64,000 nt of DNA from Perkinsus olseni (lineage: Eukaryota > Perkinsozoa > Perkinsida). Each line of letters starts with the position of its first letter. The first letter of the stretch is position 1. A program made the translations under genes and the position numbers. The stretch spans positions 1 through 64,000 of the forward strand of contig JABANN010000117.1 of the NCBI GenBank assembly GCA_013115125.1, written 5' to 3'. Shown here piece by piece: positions 33,901-46,278 of this stretch. Below the pieces are notes generated by a model. That model had not been told where the DNA came from and did not search any database. It saw only the letters and a program-made list of their open reading frames with translations.

Positions 33901-36900
33901 CTGTGAGAAGGAACTGGGCGAAGCCATGCCGGAACTCAATGAGGCACTGGGAGCCCTTGACACTCTCACAGGAAAGGACATAGCTGAGATTAAGGCCATG
34001 ACCAACCCTCCTGAACCAGTTCGCTTGGTCCTCACTGCTGTGTGTATCATGAAGGGCATCGGGGCGGTGAAAGTTCAAGATAAGGAGACCGGTAAGAAGG
34101 TGGACGACTACTGGCCCAATGCCAAGAAGATGGTGAGCGAGATGGGGTTCTTACAGAGCCTCAAGGATTACGACAAAGACAGTATTCCTCCAGCTGTCAT
34201 CAACAAGATCAAAGATTACACAGTCAAGGATGACTTCCAGCCCAGTAGAGTGGCCAAGGTCTCCAAGGCTGCCTACGGGATCTGCTGTTGGGTCCGGGCC
34301 ATGGAGACCTACGACAGAGTGGCGAAGATTGTTGCTCCGAAGCGGGAGGCTCTCGCTGCCGCCGAGGCCGAGTACGCTACGGTGATGGTCGGGCTGAAGA
34401 AGAAGCAAGCCGAGCTGCAGGAGGTCCTGGACAAGCTGCAGGCCCTCAACGACAAGCTCAGCGCGCTGGAGACGGAGCAGTTCAACTTGAAGAACCAAGT
34501 CGAGGACTGCAGCCGGAAGTTGGAGAGGGCGGAGCAGCTGATAACCTCTCTCGGCGGCGAGAAGACGCGTTGGACAGCGATGGCCGAGCAGCTCGGCGTG
34601 GACTACGAGAACCTGACCGGTGACGTTATTTTGGCGTCGGGCGTCATCGCCTACCTTGGCGCGTTCACTCCGGAATTCCGACGGGACGCGGTGACCGCTT
34701 GGAGCTCCATCAGCCAGAGCAAGGAGATTCCCGGCTCGGCTCAGTTCGCTCTGGAGAAGTGTCTCGGGGAGCCGGTGAAGATCAGAAGCTGGACCATCGC
34801 GGGCCTTCCTAATGACGCCTTCAGTATCGAGAATGGTATCATCGTGGACAAGGCCAGGCGATGGCCGTTGTGTATCGATCCGCAGGGCCAGGCTAACAAG
34901 TGGATAAAAAACACAGAGAAGGACCACAACTTGGTCACTTGCAAATTCACTGATGGCGATTATCTCAGAAGGCTCGAAGGATGTAGGAACTCCTCCGTCC
35001 ACCTCCTTGCTCTCATCGCTCCCTGTAGGTATCCAGTTTGGGTATCCTTTCTTGATCGAGAACGTGCTGGAGGACATGGACCCTGCCATCGAGCCTCTGC
35101 TCCTCAAGCAGACCTTCACCAAGGGTGGCATGACCATGATGAAATTAGGAGACGCGACTATTGAGTATAACAAGAAGTTCAGGTACCCATCTGCAGCGCT
35201 TTCTGCCGTAACGCTAACAGCGGAGAACGCAGCTTCCTCATTTCGAACCACATCACATAGTCCCTGAGTCTCCCTTCTCCCGTCGATGGCGCGGAGTTCC
35301 GAACCCTCACCCTTCCTCTCACAGCGCGTCGTTTCATACACAGCGACCGTGCCCTCGTGCAGGTTGTACCTCACATCGAAGCTGCGGAATCCGCACTACC
35401 TCCCCGAAGTGTCGGTGAAGGTCACACTACTGAACTTCATGATCACCCCTGTTGGGTTGGAGGACCAGCTGCTCAACCTGGTGAGGCTGGCCGGCACTAC
35501 TTTGGGCTCGCCAGCGAGGTCTCCAGGTCGTATCTATGGAGAAGCCTGACTTAGCCGCTGAGAAGGCGAGAGTCATCTTGGAGGGTGCGGAGAACAAGAA
35601 GCAACTAGAGGAGATTGAAGACAAGATTCTGAAGGTGGGATGACGACCTCGGCCATCACAAAATGGAAGATTCTTATGGCTCCGAGCATCAGGTCCTGAG
35701 CAGCAGCCAAGGGAACATCCTTGAGGACGAAACGGCCATACAAGTTCTTAGCGCTTCGAAGGTTAGCCCTCTGCTGCCTTACGGAGGTGAAGATGATATC
35801 GCATGACAGGTCCTCTCGAACGAAATTGCGGAGAAGCAAAGCGAAGCGGAGCAGACCGAAATAAGGATCGACAAGGCCAGAAACTGCTATGTTCCCGTCG
35901 CCGAACAGGTATGCCTGAGGACCTACTAGGGAACAACTAGTGGAGCCCAGACTAGGTTTGCCTTCATGAAGGGAGCCTATCGCCAATCTTCTCTCAGGCG
36001 TCCATCCTCTTTTTCTGCATAGCAGACCTGGCCCAGATCGACCCCATGTACCAGTACAGTCTCCCCTTCTTCGTCTCGCTTTACGTGAGTCTCCAGCTTC
36101 CGTTGCTGCTAGTGCCCTTCCAACCCTCCCCAACCCCTCAGGAGATGTGCATTCGGAAGGCGCCAGAAGCTCATCACTTGCCGGACCGCATAGAGATCCT
36201 CAACAGCTTCTTTATGCAGAGTCTTTACAACAACATATGCCGATCTCTCTTCGAGAAGCACAAGTTGCTTATGTCCTTCCAAGTCGGCCATCCTGAAGTC
36301 GGCGAACGCATCATCCCTTCGTCATTCAGTTGTGCTGCTCGCTGAAGGAGGCTAGAGACGAGCTGCCAGTTCGAGACTACAGGTTTCTGCTCACAGGCGG
36401 TGTCAGCATGGAGGACCCACCACCGAAGGCCGCTCAGTAGAGGCTGGAACAATAACACAAGTGCGGTTAATGGGCCTTCTTCAGGTGGATACCGGATCGA
36501 TGCTGGGGTGAACTGTTCAAGATGAGCCGTCTCGGAGAGCCCTACACTAACGTAGTGGAAGACTTCGCCAAGGACCAGGATCTGTACGTAGGCCACGGGG
36601 CTTGCCACAGGCCGCAGACTTCGAACCGAACGCCTCCGCGTCTCTGGCAGGTGGAAGTCGGCGTACGACCATAGCGATCCATTGGCACGAGTTATGGAGC
36701 TTGGTGCCTCCCTCACGGCGATCGAAGGCTTTTCGGAATTCCAGCTCTTGATGGTGAGCCGGCTCCTCGTAATGTCACCCTCGCACCCGATCACAGGTTC
36801 TAAGATGCCTCCGGCCGGACAAGCTGGTGCCCGCCATAATGGGGTTCGTCGCCAACAACCTCGGTAGGTCCAGCCTGCTGCCCTGCTGCTGTTCTCAAGA

Positions 36901-39735
36901 GTCGCCTCTCAGGTGGATCCTTCATCACACCGCCGCCCTTCGACCTCGCAAGCAGCTATGCCGATTCATCCAACCTCACGCCTCTCATCTTCGTAACGCC
37001 GTCCATGCCAATCAGCAGCCGCCACTGCCGTCTCGCCAGGTGCTCTCGCCCGGCTCCGACCCGTTCGCTGCTCTGTCCAAGTTCGCTTCGGACCAGAACA
37101 TGGAGTTCAAGTCGATCTCTCTCGGCCAAGGACAGGTAAGAACTACGCCTGTCACATCACCTCCACCAACTCCGGTCGCTGTCAGGGTCCCCGAGCGGAG
37201 CAGATGATCGATGCCGGCATGCGAGAAGGTGAGGTCACTTCGGACCCTCAACGCCCTGCATTCCATCCTCAGGCTCCTGGGTGGTGCTGCAGAACTGCCA
37301 CCTCTGTACGTCGTGGATGCCGAAGCTCGAGCGGAAACTGGAGACGATGGACCCTAAAAATACCCACCGGAACTACAGGTTCGCTCCGCTGACGTTACAG
37401 TTAGTCGACACCCTGCCGCTCAGGTTGTGGCTGACCAGCTACCCCAGCCCGCAGTTCCCCGTGGCGATCCTCCAGAATGGCGTGAAGATGACGAATGAGC
37501 CTCCGAAGGGTCTCCGATCCAACCTCATGGGCTCCTTCCTTACAGACCCAATCTGCGACACGGAGTTCTTCGAGGAAAAATGTACGTTTCCTACACTCGA
37601 CTGTTCAGCGATGGTCACGACGTCAGGTGTCAAACCTTGGCACTTTAAGAAGCTGCTGTACTCGCTCTGCTTCTTCCACGCTGTGCTGCAGGAGCGCCGT
37701 CTGTTCGGCCCGCTTGGTTGGAACATCCCTTACGAGTTCACCGACTCTGACATGCGCATATCGGTAGGCTTGGTCCTGCGAAGCTTCGGCGAGTCTTCTC
37801 CGCGGTCAGGTCCTTCAGCTGCAGATGTTCATTAATGAGTATGCGGCCAGCGAGGTGCCATTCAAGGCCCTCAACTATCTCACCGGTGGGTGAATCTCGG
37901 TTTGAGGTATTCTCCGATCTGTCGGGCGATCTCAGGTGAATGCAATTATGGTGGGAGGGTGACGGATGACAAGGACCGTCGTCTCATCATGACACTACTT
38001 GCTGACTACTTCACAGCCAAAGCCTTCGATGAGGAGTGAGGCCTGCTTTCGCGTATACGCCTTCGTCGCGATCAATTGACGTGTTCGAACAGATACTCGT
38101 ACACTCTAGAGTGCCCACAGTATCGCCCGCCCGACGGCGATGGCAGCTACGAAGACTGTAAGGCAGTTCGACGACGCTAAGACGTTCCTCTCACGTCTCG
38201 CCACCTGCAGTCCTGGAAGCCATCAGAAGCCTCCCTGCGATCACTGATCCTCGAGTTTTCGGATTCCACCCCAACGCTAACTTGACTAAGGAGCAGAACG
38301 AGGCATTCGACCTGATGAAGGCGGCCCTACTAATGGTGAGTCCTGCAGCTTACCTATCCCTCTGTACCGCTGCCTCGGCTAGGGTTCACAAAGTGGAGGG
38401 GCCGGAGGCGGCAGCATGAGCCCGGAGGAGGTGGTCGGCGCCATCAGTGCGGATATCCTGCAACGAATGCCCAAGCCGTGGAGGGTGAGAGCCTGCTCCG
38501 GACGATCGAGTGGACTCGGCAGCGGTTTTGGTCTCAGGTGGAAGACGTCCAGGAGTCCTTCCCTATGACCTACACTGAGAGCATGAATACCGTCCTGGCA
38601 CAGGAGCTCACTAGGTGGGAAGGGGTGCGAGGTGCCTTCACGGTGAAGTCACAATGACAGATACAATGGTTTGATCAATGTTATTCGTGAGTCCCTGGCG
38701 GACATACAAAAAGCAGTGAAAGGACTCATACTCATGTCGCCACAGCTGGAGGCGGCATTCCACTCGATCAACGATGGCCGTAGGAAGCGACTGTCACAGG
38801 AAGGGCTGCCTCGCTCCATTCCTGAGCTCAGGGACGCCCGAGATGTGGATGGCCAAGTCCTACCCGTCATTGAAGCCCCTCGGCAGTTACGTCAATGACC
38901 TGATTGAACGGTCAGAAATTCACACAATTCTGCTGCCTTCAACTGCCGTGTACATTCTCCAGGCTCCGAAACTTCCAGTCGTGGGTCGACGGCGGCAAGA
39001 CACCACACTTGTTCTGGTTCTCTGGATTCTTCTTCACACAAGCCTTCACCACTGGGGCGTTACAAAATTACGCAAGAAAGCAAGATTTCCTTCCGTCTTG
39101 AAAATTTCCAGAGCTATCAAGCAGGTATACAATCCCTATTGATACCGTTGACTTCGACTTCGAAGTTGTCAGCGGCACGCCGGAGAAGGCCCCCGAGGAC
39201 GGAGTCTATATGTGAGGTTCAGTCTGTCCAGAGAAGGTTAATGAGGCATTGCTCTCATTCAGCCATGGACTCTTCATTGAAGGCTGCAAATGGTCAGAGG
39301 ATGCGTGGACTCTAGCCGAGAGTGATCCGAAAGTGAGCGTCTCGGCACTTGTCTGTTTCACAGCTCCGGAAGCAGGTTCTATTCGTTGAAGCTCCCAGAT
39401 TGTGGTTGAAGCCCATGGTGGGGTCGGAAATGAATCTGGACTACCCACATTACAACTGTCCACTGTAGGCTTTAGTAGTTCAAGCTCATGCTCATTATAA
39501 CGTGTACAATCGCAGGTATAAGATCAGCAGCAGGAGAGGAGTACTCGCCACCACTGGTCACAGTAAGGCCATCCTCTCTCTCGCTCTCCTGGGGCAATAT
39601 TTTCCGCTGAGACTCAGTACAATGATGATCTCATCAGGTACGAATTTCGTAATGTACATGCGCCTGCCGAGTGAGATTCCTCAAGCCCATTGGATAAAGC
39701 GAGGAGTAGCAATGTTGACTCAACTGGACAGTTGA
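24954..39735 (+). CDS. Axonemal dynein heavy chain (inner-arm, DNAH3/7/12-like)
   Basis: The motor subunit of an axonemal dynein. The N-terminal tail (24954-27390) is split into many exons; the start is uncertain. Two long exons run about 27396-31180 and 31535-35025. Landmarks: AAA1 P-loop [10 protein letters not shown] near 29735 with CFDEFNR; AAA2 GLPFSGKT near 30577; AAA3 GPTGTGKT near 31835; AAA4 GVGGSGRQS near 32936; stalk coiled coils and microtubule-binding domain near 33600-34560. An EF-hand-like loop [12 protein letters not shown] near 32668 sits between AAA3 and AAA4, as in human DNAH7. The C-terminal third is again finely split (introns 30-60 nt): [78 protein letters not shown] and the end [15 protein letters not shown]. 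The family is certain; the subclass is likely. Confidence 0.93.
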
Positions 39736-40192
39736 TGGTCATTGTCTGTCATGCATACCCCCAAGTTGTGGTTGCCCTCATTGGTTCTGCGTTATGAGTG
39801 GAGAAGAGAATCAGTTCGTAGCAGCTCATCCGTGCACATCAGCACATCGGCAAGAGTCACTAAGCCGGGATCGGCGCTGGACGAAAAACTCATACACACT
39901 CATCTTTGCGGAACTCACAGACCAGAATAGCGAATGACGACAAGTGCTGTGACTCACAGCCTGTGAGCGAGATATTCTGGTATACGATGGCAGCGGCTCA
40001 CGCCGCGGTGGAGTTTCGAGACACTTAATCGTTCGGCATCGCTTGATTGCTGTTGAGCGAACGCAGATTCTAGCGAGTCTCGAAGGCACTCCCTGAAACA
40101 ACTCGAGCTGATCGATGATAACACCAACGTGACTTGGCGAAATGAGCACAGTAGCGTGAGATCTAGAGATCTTGGGAGGCGGGGGTTGACAC
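39736..40192. other. Intergenic
   Basis: This is the 3' flank of the dynein gene. There is no supported exon on either strand; minus-strand frames that cross it are extensions of the minisatellite frames. Confidence 0.5.
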
Positions 40193-40434
40193 TGCCCTTG
40201 GTGACTGGTGACACTCCCCTTGGTGACTGGTGACACTGCCCTTGGTGACTGGTGACACTTCCCTTGGTGACTGGTGACACTTTCCTTGGTGACTGGTGAC
40301 ACTTCCCTTGGTGACTGGTGACACTGCCCTTGGTGACTGGTGACACTTCCCTTGGTGACTGGTGACACTCCCCTTGGTGACTGGTGACACTCCCCTTGGT
40401 GACTGGTAACACTGCCGTTGGGGACTGGTGACAG
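40193..40434 (-). repeat. Minisatellite, 11 units of 22 bp
   Basis: Eleven head-to-tail copies of a 22-bp unit whose core is TTGGTGACTGGTGACAC, total 242 bp. Copies differ mainly in the first four bases (TGCC, TCCC, TTCC, TTTC); the last two copies show extra changes. Each unit itself contains GGTGACT-GGTGAC, a half-unit direct repeat. The 22-bp length is not a multiple of three and the minus strand has no stop in any frame of the unit. All three minus frames are therefore open and encode the same Ser/Pro/Val/Thr/Gln/His-rich 22-residue period. I take it as noncoding. Confidence 0.95.
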
Positions 40435-40730
40435 ACTGTCACTGACAGTGTGTCTTGTGAAAGGAGACCATTTGCAGGCGACTACGAGCCAATGGCTGGA
40501 ATTAATCAGGCGATAGTCGCTGACCGTGATGAGATGTCCACACCGCCCTCACACCAATTCCTGCACTAGCTCTCGTTACCCATGGCAGTAGAACCGCGGA
40601 ACACACCGCACAGGCTACTCCCGTCCCCATACTAGAAAGCAACACCATCACTAGTCCGTATGCAGTAGCGTAGCAATGGTTCAATATGGTACAACACATC
40701 TTATACAAAGGCAAATGACGAGGAGGTCAA
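40435..40730. other. Intergenic between convergent genes
   Basis: It contains a short interrupted palindrome (ACTGTCACTGACAGTG region near 40435) and no supported gene. Confidence 0.4.
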
Positions 40731-43165
40731 TCAGCCTCCAGCTTGCACTCTTGCTCCAGAGGATGCCTTGACAGTAGCGCCGTCAGCCTTCACTTCTGCA
40801 GTAAGCTTAGCAGCCAGATCATGACTAGTCCTTCGTTTCTTCTTCTCCTTCTTTCTCGACTTCTTGCTCTTTCGACTAGTCGCAGCTGATCGGGCCTTGC
40901 TCTGCGGTGACGTACCTCCCGCCAACGCTACCGGTCGAACGGGCTTGAACACACTCATATCTGGGGCGCTGTAAGTACTGTAATCGGAGAGCTCGGCCGG
41001 GTCTATCTCTCTCTCGGCAGACTTCTTCTCAGCTAGGGCTACGGACATTGGGCGACAACCCCAGCTCCAGTCTCTAAAAACCCATTCGGGCCGCCAATCA
41101 GCCAGAGTGGTGTCATCGTTGGTCTCCAACACCACCACGTTGCGGTCCTTGGTGAGGCCAATGTTGAGCTTCTGGCTCTGACCATCGGAGGAGGTCTCGG
41201 CCCGAACATACTCGCTCCTCCCAACAACAGCGCCATCACGTTGGTCAAGGCGATTGTAGCGGACCGCGCTCGCCGAGAAGTTACCACAGGCTTCGACGGG
41301 CGGGCCTTTAAGCCGCTCTAGGCCCTCCTTAAGACCTCGAAGGACAAACCGACCGCGAGAAGTGCTGCCACCAGATACACCGCTGTTGTCGGTTCCCCGA
41401 GTAGCGCTGGGTAAAGGCTTCCTCGAGGACAACCCACCACCGAACTTAGTGCTGGTGATGGACAACCCAACTAGTGGCGAGGGCGCTGGGGCCACCGAGG
41501 GGCTGGACTCCGGGACTGGTCGGGCCGCAAGGCCAGTAGTAGCGCCGACCGAGTGGCCCTCATAAAGTTTCAAAACCAATGCAATTTGACAAAGTGTTCT
41601 AAAGGCCGTGGGATCTGCAATAAGCGGGCATACGTAACCATACAGTTTGAGATGCCGAAGGGACCAACACTCTCGAGCGTCACGGCGTGAATGGAAAGCC
41701 AGGTAACCGCATTTAGCCGGAATGACCGAGCCACCGAGACCAGATGCTCTGACGACCACAGCTTTCTCAAGGGCGTCACGCGCCCGCAAATGCCGAGGAA
41801 TAGCCTCCCTGGCGGCACGCAAGAAGGTGTCGTCCGACGTGACCAACTCGGGTAATCGCAGCACGCAAATTATCCGACAGTCAACGTCGTTGGGCCAGGT
41901 TTCATGCCAAGCCCCATCCGCTGCTGCAGAGCCGTAGGACACTGTAGGCGCCACTGCCGTCTGACCCCGGGCGTTGGAAACAGCCCGTGGAGCGAATTCG
42001 CGCCTTAACAAGATGCGCTCCTCGAAAGTAGCCTCTCCCCACTTGACGCTAGATAGCCATGCCGGATCGCGTAGTGGTCGTGCAACAGCATCAGGCACAT
42101 ACTTCCGGGGGCAGTCGCAGCTCAGCTCCAACACGTTGCCCTTCTGAACAGTAGCTCGGGGGTCCTGCCGTATGGCCTTGCCGAACTCAACCACTGGCTT
42201 GGGCTTCCGGGCAGGGACGACGGGCTGAGCCTTAGCATCCAGAGGTGGGCTGGTAGGAGACTCCTCCGGCCCAACCTGCCGCTTAGGAGAGGGACGGCTG
42301 GACTCCCGGTGGCGTGGTCGACTATCTCCACGACTGTGATGTACTTGATTGTCATCCGTGCGGGTACGCAAGTCGCCCCGCTTGTCGGGTCGGGGGGCAT
42401 CCCTGCTGCCACCAGTCTCTCGAGAGCTGCTGTTGACGTAGTGCAGTGAGGAAGAGTCGGAGGGCGCTCGAGAGGTGCGGACGTCGTAGTAGGATCCTCC
42501 ACCGCCTGGCCGGTCAGAACGGTCTTCTCGCCGCCTGAAACGGGACGTGCCGCCCTGAACGCTGGCAGAACGACCAATCTTACCTCGGCCTGTAGTCCTC
42601 GCTATCACGCCTACGATAGTCGTCACCATCACGTCGCCGATAGTCGTCGCCATCACGTCGCCGATAGTCGTCACCATCACGTCGCCGATAGTCGCTGCTG
42701 TCCCGCCGCCTGTAGTTGTCGCCCTCCCGCCTTCTATGCCTGTCTTCAGGGTAGAAGGAGTATCCTCGAGAGGGTGAGGATCCCCGAGGCTCTCTGGACC
42801 CATACCGATTCCGACGAGAGCTACTGCCGCTACCTCCGCCTTCGCGGTAGTAGTGCTGAGCAAAGCGGCAAGCGCTCAGCACAGAAAAAGGAAGCAGTTG
42901 GACCTACCTCATCCGTGGAGCTTCGGCGGCGACGCTCTACTCCGCCATCGCGGCTTCGAGACCTCTGGCGTTGATGACGGGACGAGGGGCGGGGGACGAC
43001 ATCATCGGCCATCGATCCCCGGACTCGGCCCTCGCCCCGTGGGGGATCAGCAGCAGCAGAAGCAGTGCTCTCGGCGGTGCTGCCGCTGCCCGCTGGGGAC
43101 CTCGATCTCGTCCGGGACCGAGTCGACGAGCCCATAAGAGGAAGAGGAGCTGCGAAGGACATCAT
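40731..43165 (-). CDS. Arg/Ser-Arg/Asp-rich protein (SR-like), RNA-processing candidate
   Basis: Three exons. Exon 1 (ATG 43165) is RS-rich: GSSTRSRTRSRSPAGS and RHQRQRSRSRDGGVERRRRS. A 60-70 nt intron follows. Exon 2 carries repeated YRRRDGDD units and ends SEDYRPR. A 29-nt intron leads to exon 3, which is long and includes SRFRRREDRSDRPGGG. Its folded-looking part has ATFEERILLRREFAPRAVSN, DVDCRIICVLRLPELVTSDD and KAVVVRASGLGGSVIPAKCG. It ends in a basic tail SRKSKKSRKKEKKKRRTSHD. It has no RRM that I can see. RS and RD repeats are typical of spliceosome-associated nuclear proteins, so an RNA-processing role is inferred. About 790 residues. Confidence 0.7.
42596..42715 (-). repeat. 24-bp coding repeat (YRRRDGDD units)
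   Basis: About five head-to-tail 24-bp units inside exon 2 of the SR-like gene, encoding YRRRD followed by GDD, SSD or SED. The three central units are nearly identical in DNA, showing recent expansion. The unit length is a multiple of three, so copy-number change would keep the frame. Confidence 0.9.
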
Positions 43166-43199
43166 CAATTAGCAAGTGAGCCATACCAAAACAAGAGGC

Positions 43200-43720
43200 C
43201 AACGCATTAACGGTTACGAAAGGGTACTTGAGAAATATGGTGCAATGGGGAGACAGGCGTGGGCAGCAGCAGCAGCAGCAGCGACAACCATCACAACTAT
43301 AAGACTCGACCTCAAGGAGAGGTATCCAAGACAAGGGAGCGCTTGACCAGGAATAATCCACCAACGGCACGACGCCGTCCAAGGTCGAAGCATAGAACAA
43401 CACATAAACAGCAGCGCTAGGAGGTAGTGGCAGTGGCTACCCCAACGAGCAGGGCCCAGCAACGGCAGTAATGGCAGGAGGGAAAGAAGAGGAAGCTGGT
43501 GCCGGATAGGTCATCAAAGGGGGCGGCAAGCAAGGGGTAGTAGTAAGACACACGACGGTAGGGCTTGCGCATGATGAAGTGCGGTAGTAGTAAGTTGGAG
43601 GGCCGTGAAGGCCTCCCTCCCCCGAGTAATGACGGGATGCAGCAGCGACGGGGCGGAGGGCATACCGATTCGTTAGGCTTCTCAACGTAGAAGCCGATGA
43701 CAAGAGGCGACGACGACGAA
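43200..43720 (-). CDS. Possible small gene with mitochondrial-type presequence
   Basis: The minus frame near 43703-43437 reads STLRSLTNRYALRPVAAASR then HYSGEGGLHGPPTYYYR, which looks like a mitochondrial presequence followed by a small mature protein. Another frame lower down has hydrophobic content (LLALLFMCCSMLRPW region). No ATG is obvious in frame and exon joins are unclear. It may be a small respiratory-chain subunit, or not a gene. Confidence 0.25.
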
Positions 43721-43891
43721 GAGGCTCGAGAAGTGGCCGAGGGACAAGGTTTCCAATATTAATATGTACAACGATACGAAGGTAGGGGGGGGCTGAGAGA
43801 GGGCCTCAACCGCCTAGGATGGGCTCCTCTTCTTCCTCTTCTTATCGCCGGGGATAAGGATTCCTTCTACGCACCATTGCGATAGGGGACA

Positions 43892-45982
43892 CTACTGCCG
43901 TTGTTGTTGTTGTTGACTTGAAGGGGGTGCACAGACCTCACCTTTTTCATCAACCGTTTCCTCCTGTATAGGGGTAGGAGGCTGACTCGTGCTCTGCCGC
44001 TTGGACATGCCAGAGGGCACAGAGGACGGCCAGGATGCGCCCCACGCTGCCAGGCCGGCCAAGTCACCGTCCAACCCGACTGCTGCCGCTGCTTGTGGTG
44101 GCGGTCCACCCATCGGCATGAAAGGAGTTGCCATCGGGGGAGGAGCCGCAGTGCCGTAGGAGCCACGAGAAGCGGCAACCGTCGTAGGGATCTGACCAGC
44201 AGCCCCCGCAGCAGCCTGCATCTGCAGGAACTGGACCAGCGGGTTGGGCGTCTGACCGAAGTTCATATCTCGATGGAGGTAGAGTGGGCTAGCCGGGGTG
44301 TCGGGTATCCAATCAGGCCTTCTTGCAGCAGGCACTGCCGGACTCGGGCTCGGATGGAGATTCTCGGGTATCTTAGGCTCGAGAGTTGGGGCCTGAGGGG
44401 TGGGCGGGACCTCCTTGTTAGCTGCCGCAGTGAGGAGCTGAGCTAGTTGACCCAGGCAGAGGTGCGTGTCGTCGGGCAGATCTTCGAACCCAGGTGGGGG
44501 CGCAACTGCGGAGTCAACCAGCGATCCCACTTCTGGCGAGAATGCCTTCTTCTTCTCATCGGGGGATTTGCTGCTGCTGCTGCTCGAAGGCGCCGCTGCT
44601 GTTGCACGACGACCATCATCCGGCGAGGAGCTCGCGGTTGCATCTGTGCAGAGGACAGCATGTGGAGACATGGCACGATGGCACCCTGTTACCTTGCTGG
44701 GCGATGGCGGGAACGCCACCACTACCACCGGACGGCGTGGTGTGATACTGGCTTGCCCTAGACGGCACTTTATCATTCCTCCATATGCTTCCCGAATCCA
44801 CTCCGAACGATCGCTGCATGCTATCCTTGGCATTGATGTCGTACTGCGGATGGCTTGCTGCTGCTGCCGCTGGTCGGCGCTGTTGAGTGTGTTGTCCCCA
44901 TGCTGAGTCGATCGGCTGACGCTGATCTCTGTAAGACGGGATAGGCCCTCTGTAGTAAGAGTCTGCGCCTCTACTGTAGCCTCTACTCCTGAACAACAAG
45001 CCAACGTCATTAGCATCCCGAGGCTCGTGAACAGAAAAGGGAACCCCGACCTACGTCCCGTTGACGGTGGAGGCTGACATTCTCTCTTGCTCCCGCTCGG
45101 CTGATTGACCATGGGTGACATTAGAAGTATCCTGACTTCGCTCTGGCTGACGATGGGGAGGGTTGACGCGATCGTCCAGAACCTGCAGCAGCGCGTGACA
45201 ACAGCGGTAGCGAGAGAGCGTACCGTACCTTGAGTACGTGAGGGAGCTTGCCACGCTCGTCCACCGAGGGGTTCGGAAAGGCGACGAATTGCAGATGGTC
45301 GCCGATCTTCAGGGCACCCCGCCAGTCTATGAGATAGAAGCGGTGGCCAACCATATCGTGGTGCCGTTGTGAGCCGGTCGACCGTTGACCTGCGAAAAAG
45401 GTGCGCTGAATCCGCCATCCTCTAAAAACCCGAAGTCTGCCTGCTTCCTCTATTATTACCATGCGGGTGCTGCAGATCCTCTAACACGGTCAGTTCCCAA
45501 AGGAGACCGCCACACTGCCTGATAATAGTACCGGTCATCTGCTTCTTCCGCTGACCCATAGAGCTCCAATTGCGGACGTCTTCGGGCTGCGGGGCCTCAG
45601 GGAAGGCCTGATGATAGTAGTCCATCACGTTTAATATAGTGACCTCCTTAGGGTCAGCTGGCAGGTTAAGATCCTTGCACTTCGGGTAGCCCAGGGTCGA
45701 CTGGATGTCAACGTAGATGCCGTGCCAGTACTTGAGCACGTTGTAGTAGAGAGTGTCGTCAGTGACGCCTTCCCAAGTCTCCCGTAGGGCAAGCTCGAAC
45801 GCCTTTTTGCAGCTCGGACAGAACATAGGGATGCTCTTGGGCGTCAGCTGCTTCCACTTTCTCCTGCACAGTGGGTTAACGCATACCAAGTAACGTGGCA
45901 CAAAATTGGCCTCTCCGAGGGGGTCGTCGGCCGGCTTCAACTCGTTAGATGATGTAAAGGCCATATCGCTTTCACTTGCCAT
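43892..45982 (-). CDS. Zinc-ribbon plus cold-shock-like domain protein with Pro/Gln-rich tail
   Basis: ATG 45982 opens MASESDMAFTSSNELKPADD. A zinc ribbon follows: YLVCVNPLCRRKWKQLTPKS then MFCPSCKKAFEL (C-x4-C, C-x2-C). Then comes a helical region with YYNVLKYWHGIYVDIQSTLG. After short introns comes a region resembling a cold-shock/OB fold: TGTII, GWRIQRTFFAGQ, VGHRFYLIDW, GDHLQFVAFPNPSVDERGKL then PHVLKV, the usual strand order and ending. The rest is low complexity: RSRGYSRGADSYYRGPIPSY, poly-Ala/Ser/Pro, and QQQQQRQ at the C-terminus (stop 43892). Cold-shock domains bind single-stranded RNA/DNA, so an RNA-binding role is inferred. It is encoded on the strand opposite to, and divergent from, uridine kinase. 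Confidence 0.65.
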
Positions 45983-46278
45983 TGGCTGAAGAAAAAAGCC
46001 TGAGGGAGAGGTGCCTGCTGCAGTACGTAAGTGGAGGAAGAAGAAAGAAAAGAGCCAGGTGACGGACCAATGTCGATCGCGCGCGCCATACTGATCGATA
46101 TCGCATTTTGGGTTGAGAGGCCAATGGTTGGGTTCGGCTTCGAAAGGACTTCATCGCGAAGGTCGTCTCGGCTCCGTCGATTTCATGCTACTAGCGAGAA
46201 AGGAGCTAGAACGGGCCATTTGCGGAGGAAAAGAGTCGACCTTGGATACTTCCTTAGTGGATCATTACCTGATTTGCC
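45983..46278. promoter_or_regulatory. Divergent promoter region (inferred)
   Basis: A 296-bp gap between the start codons of two divergently transcribed genes must contain both 5' ends. No TATA-like or other recognised element can be named. Confidence 0.35.

Noticed and set aside
34151-35374. A 407-codon minus-strand ORF opposite the dynein gene
   Set aside because: It is the antisense shadow of a strongly conserved dynein exon; no family match and no exon signals.
39826-40442. Overlapping minus-strand ORFs of 75-180 codons rich in Ser/Pro/Thr/Gln
   Set aside because: They exist only because the 22-bp repeat has no stop in any minus frame; the flanking parts have no protein character.
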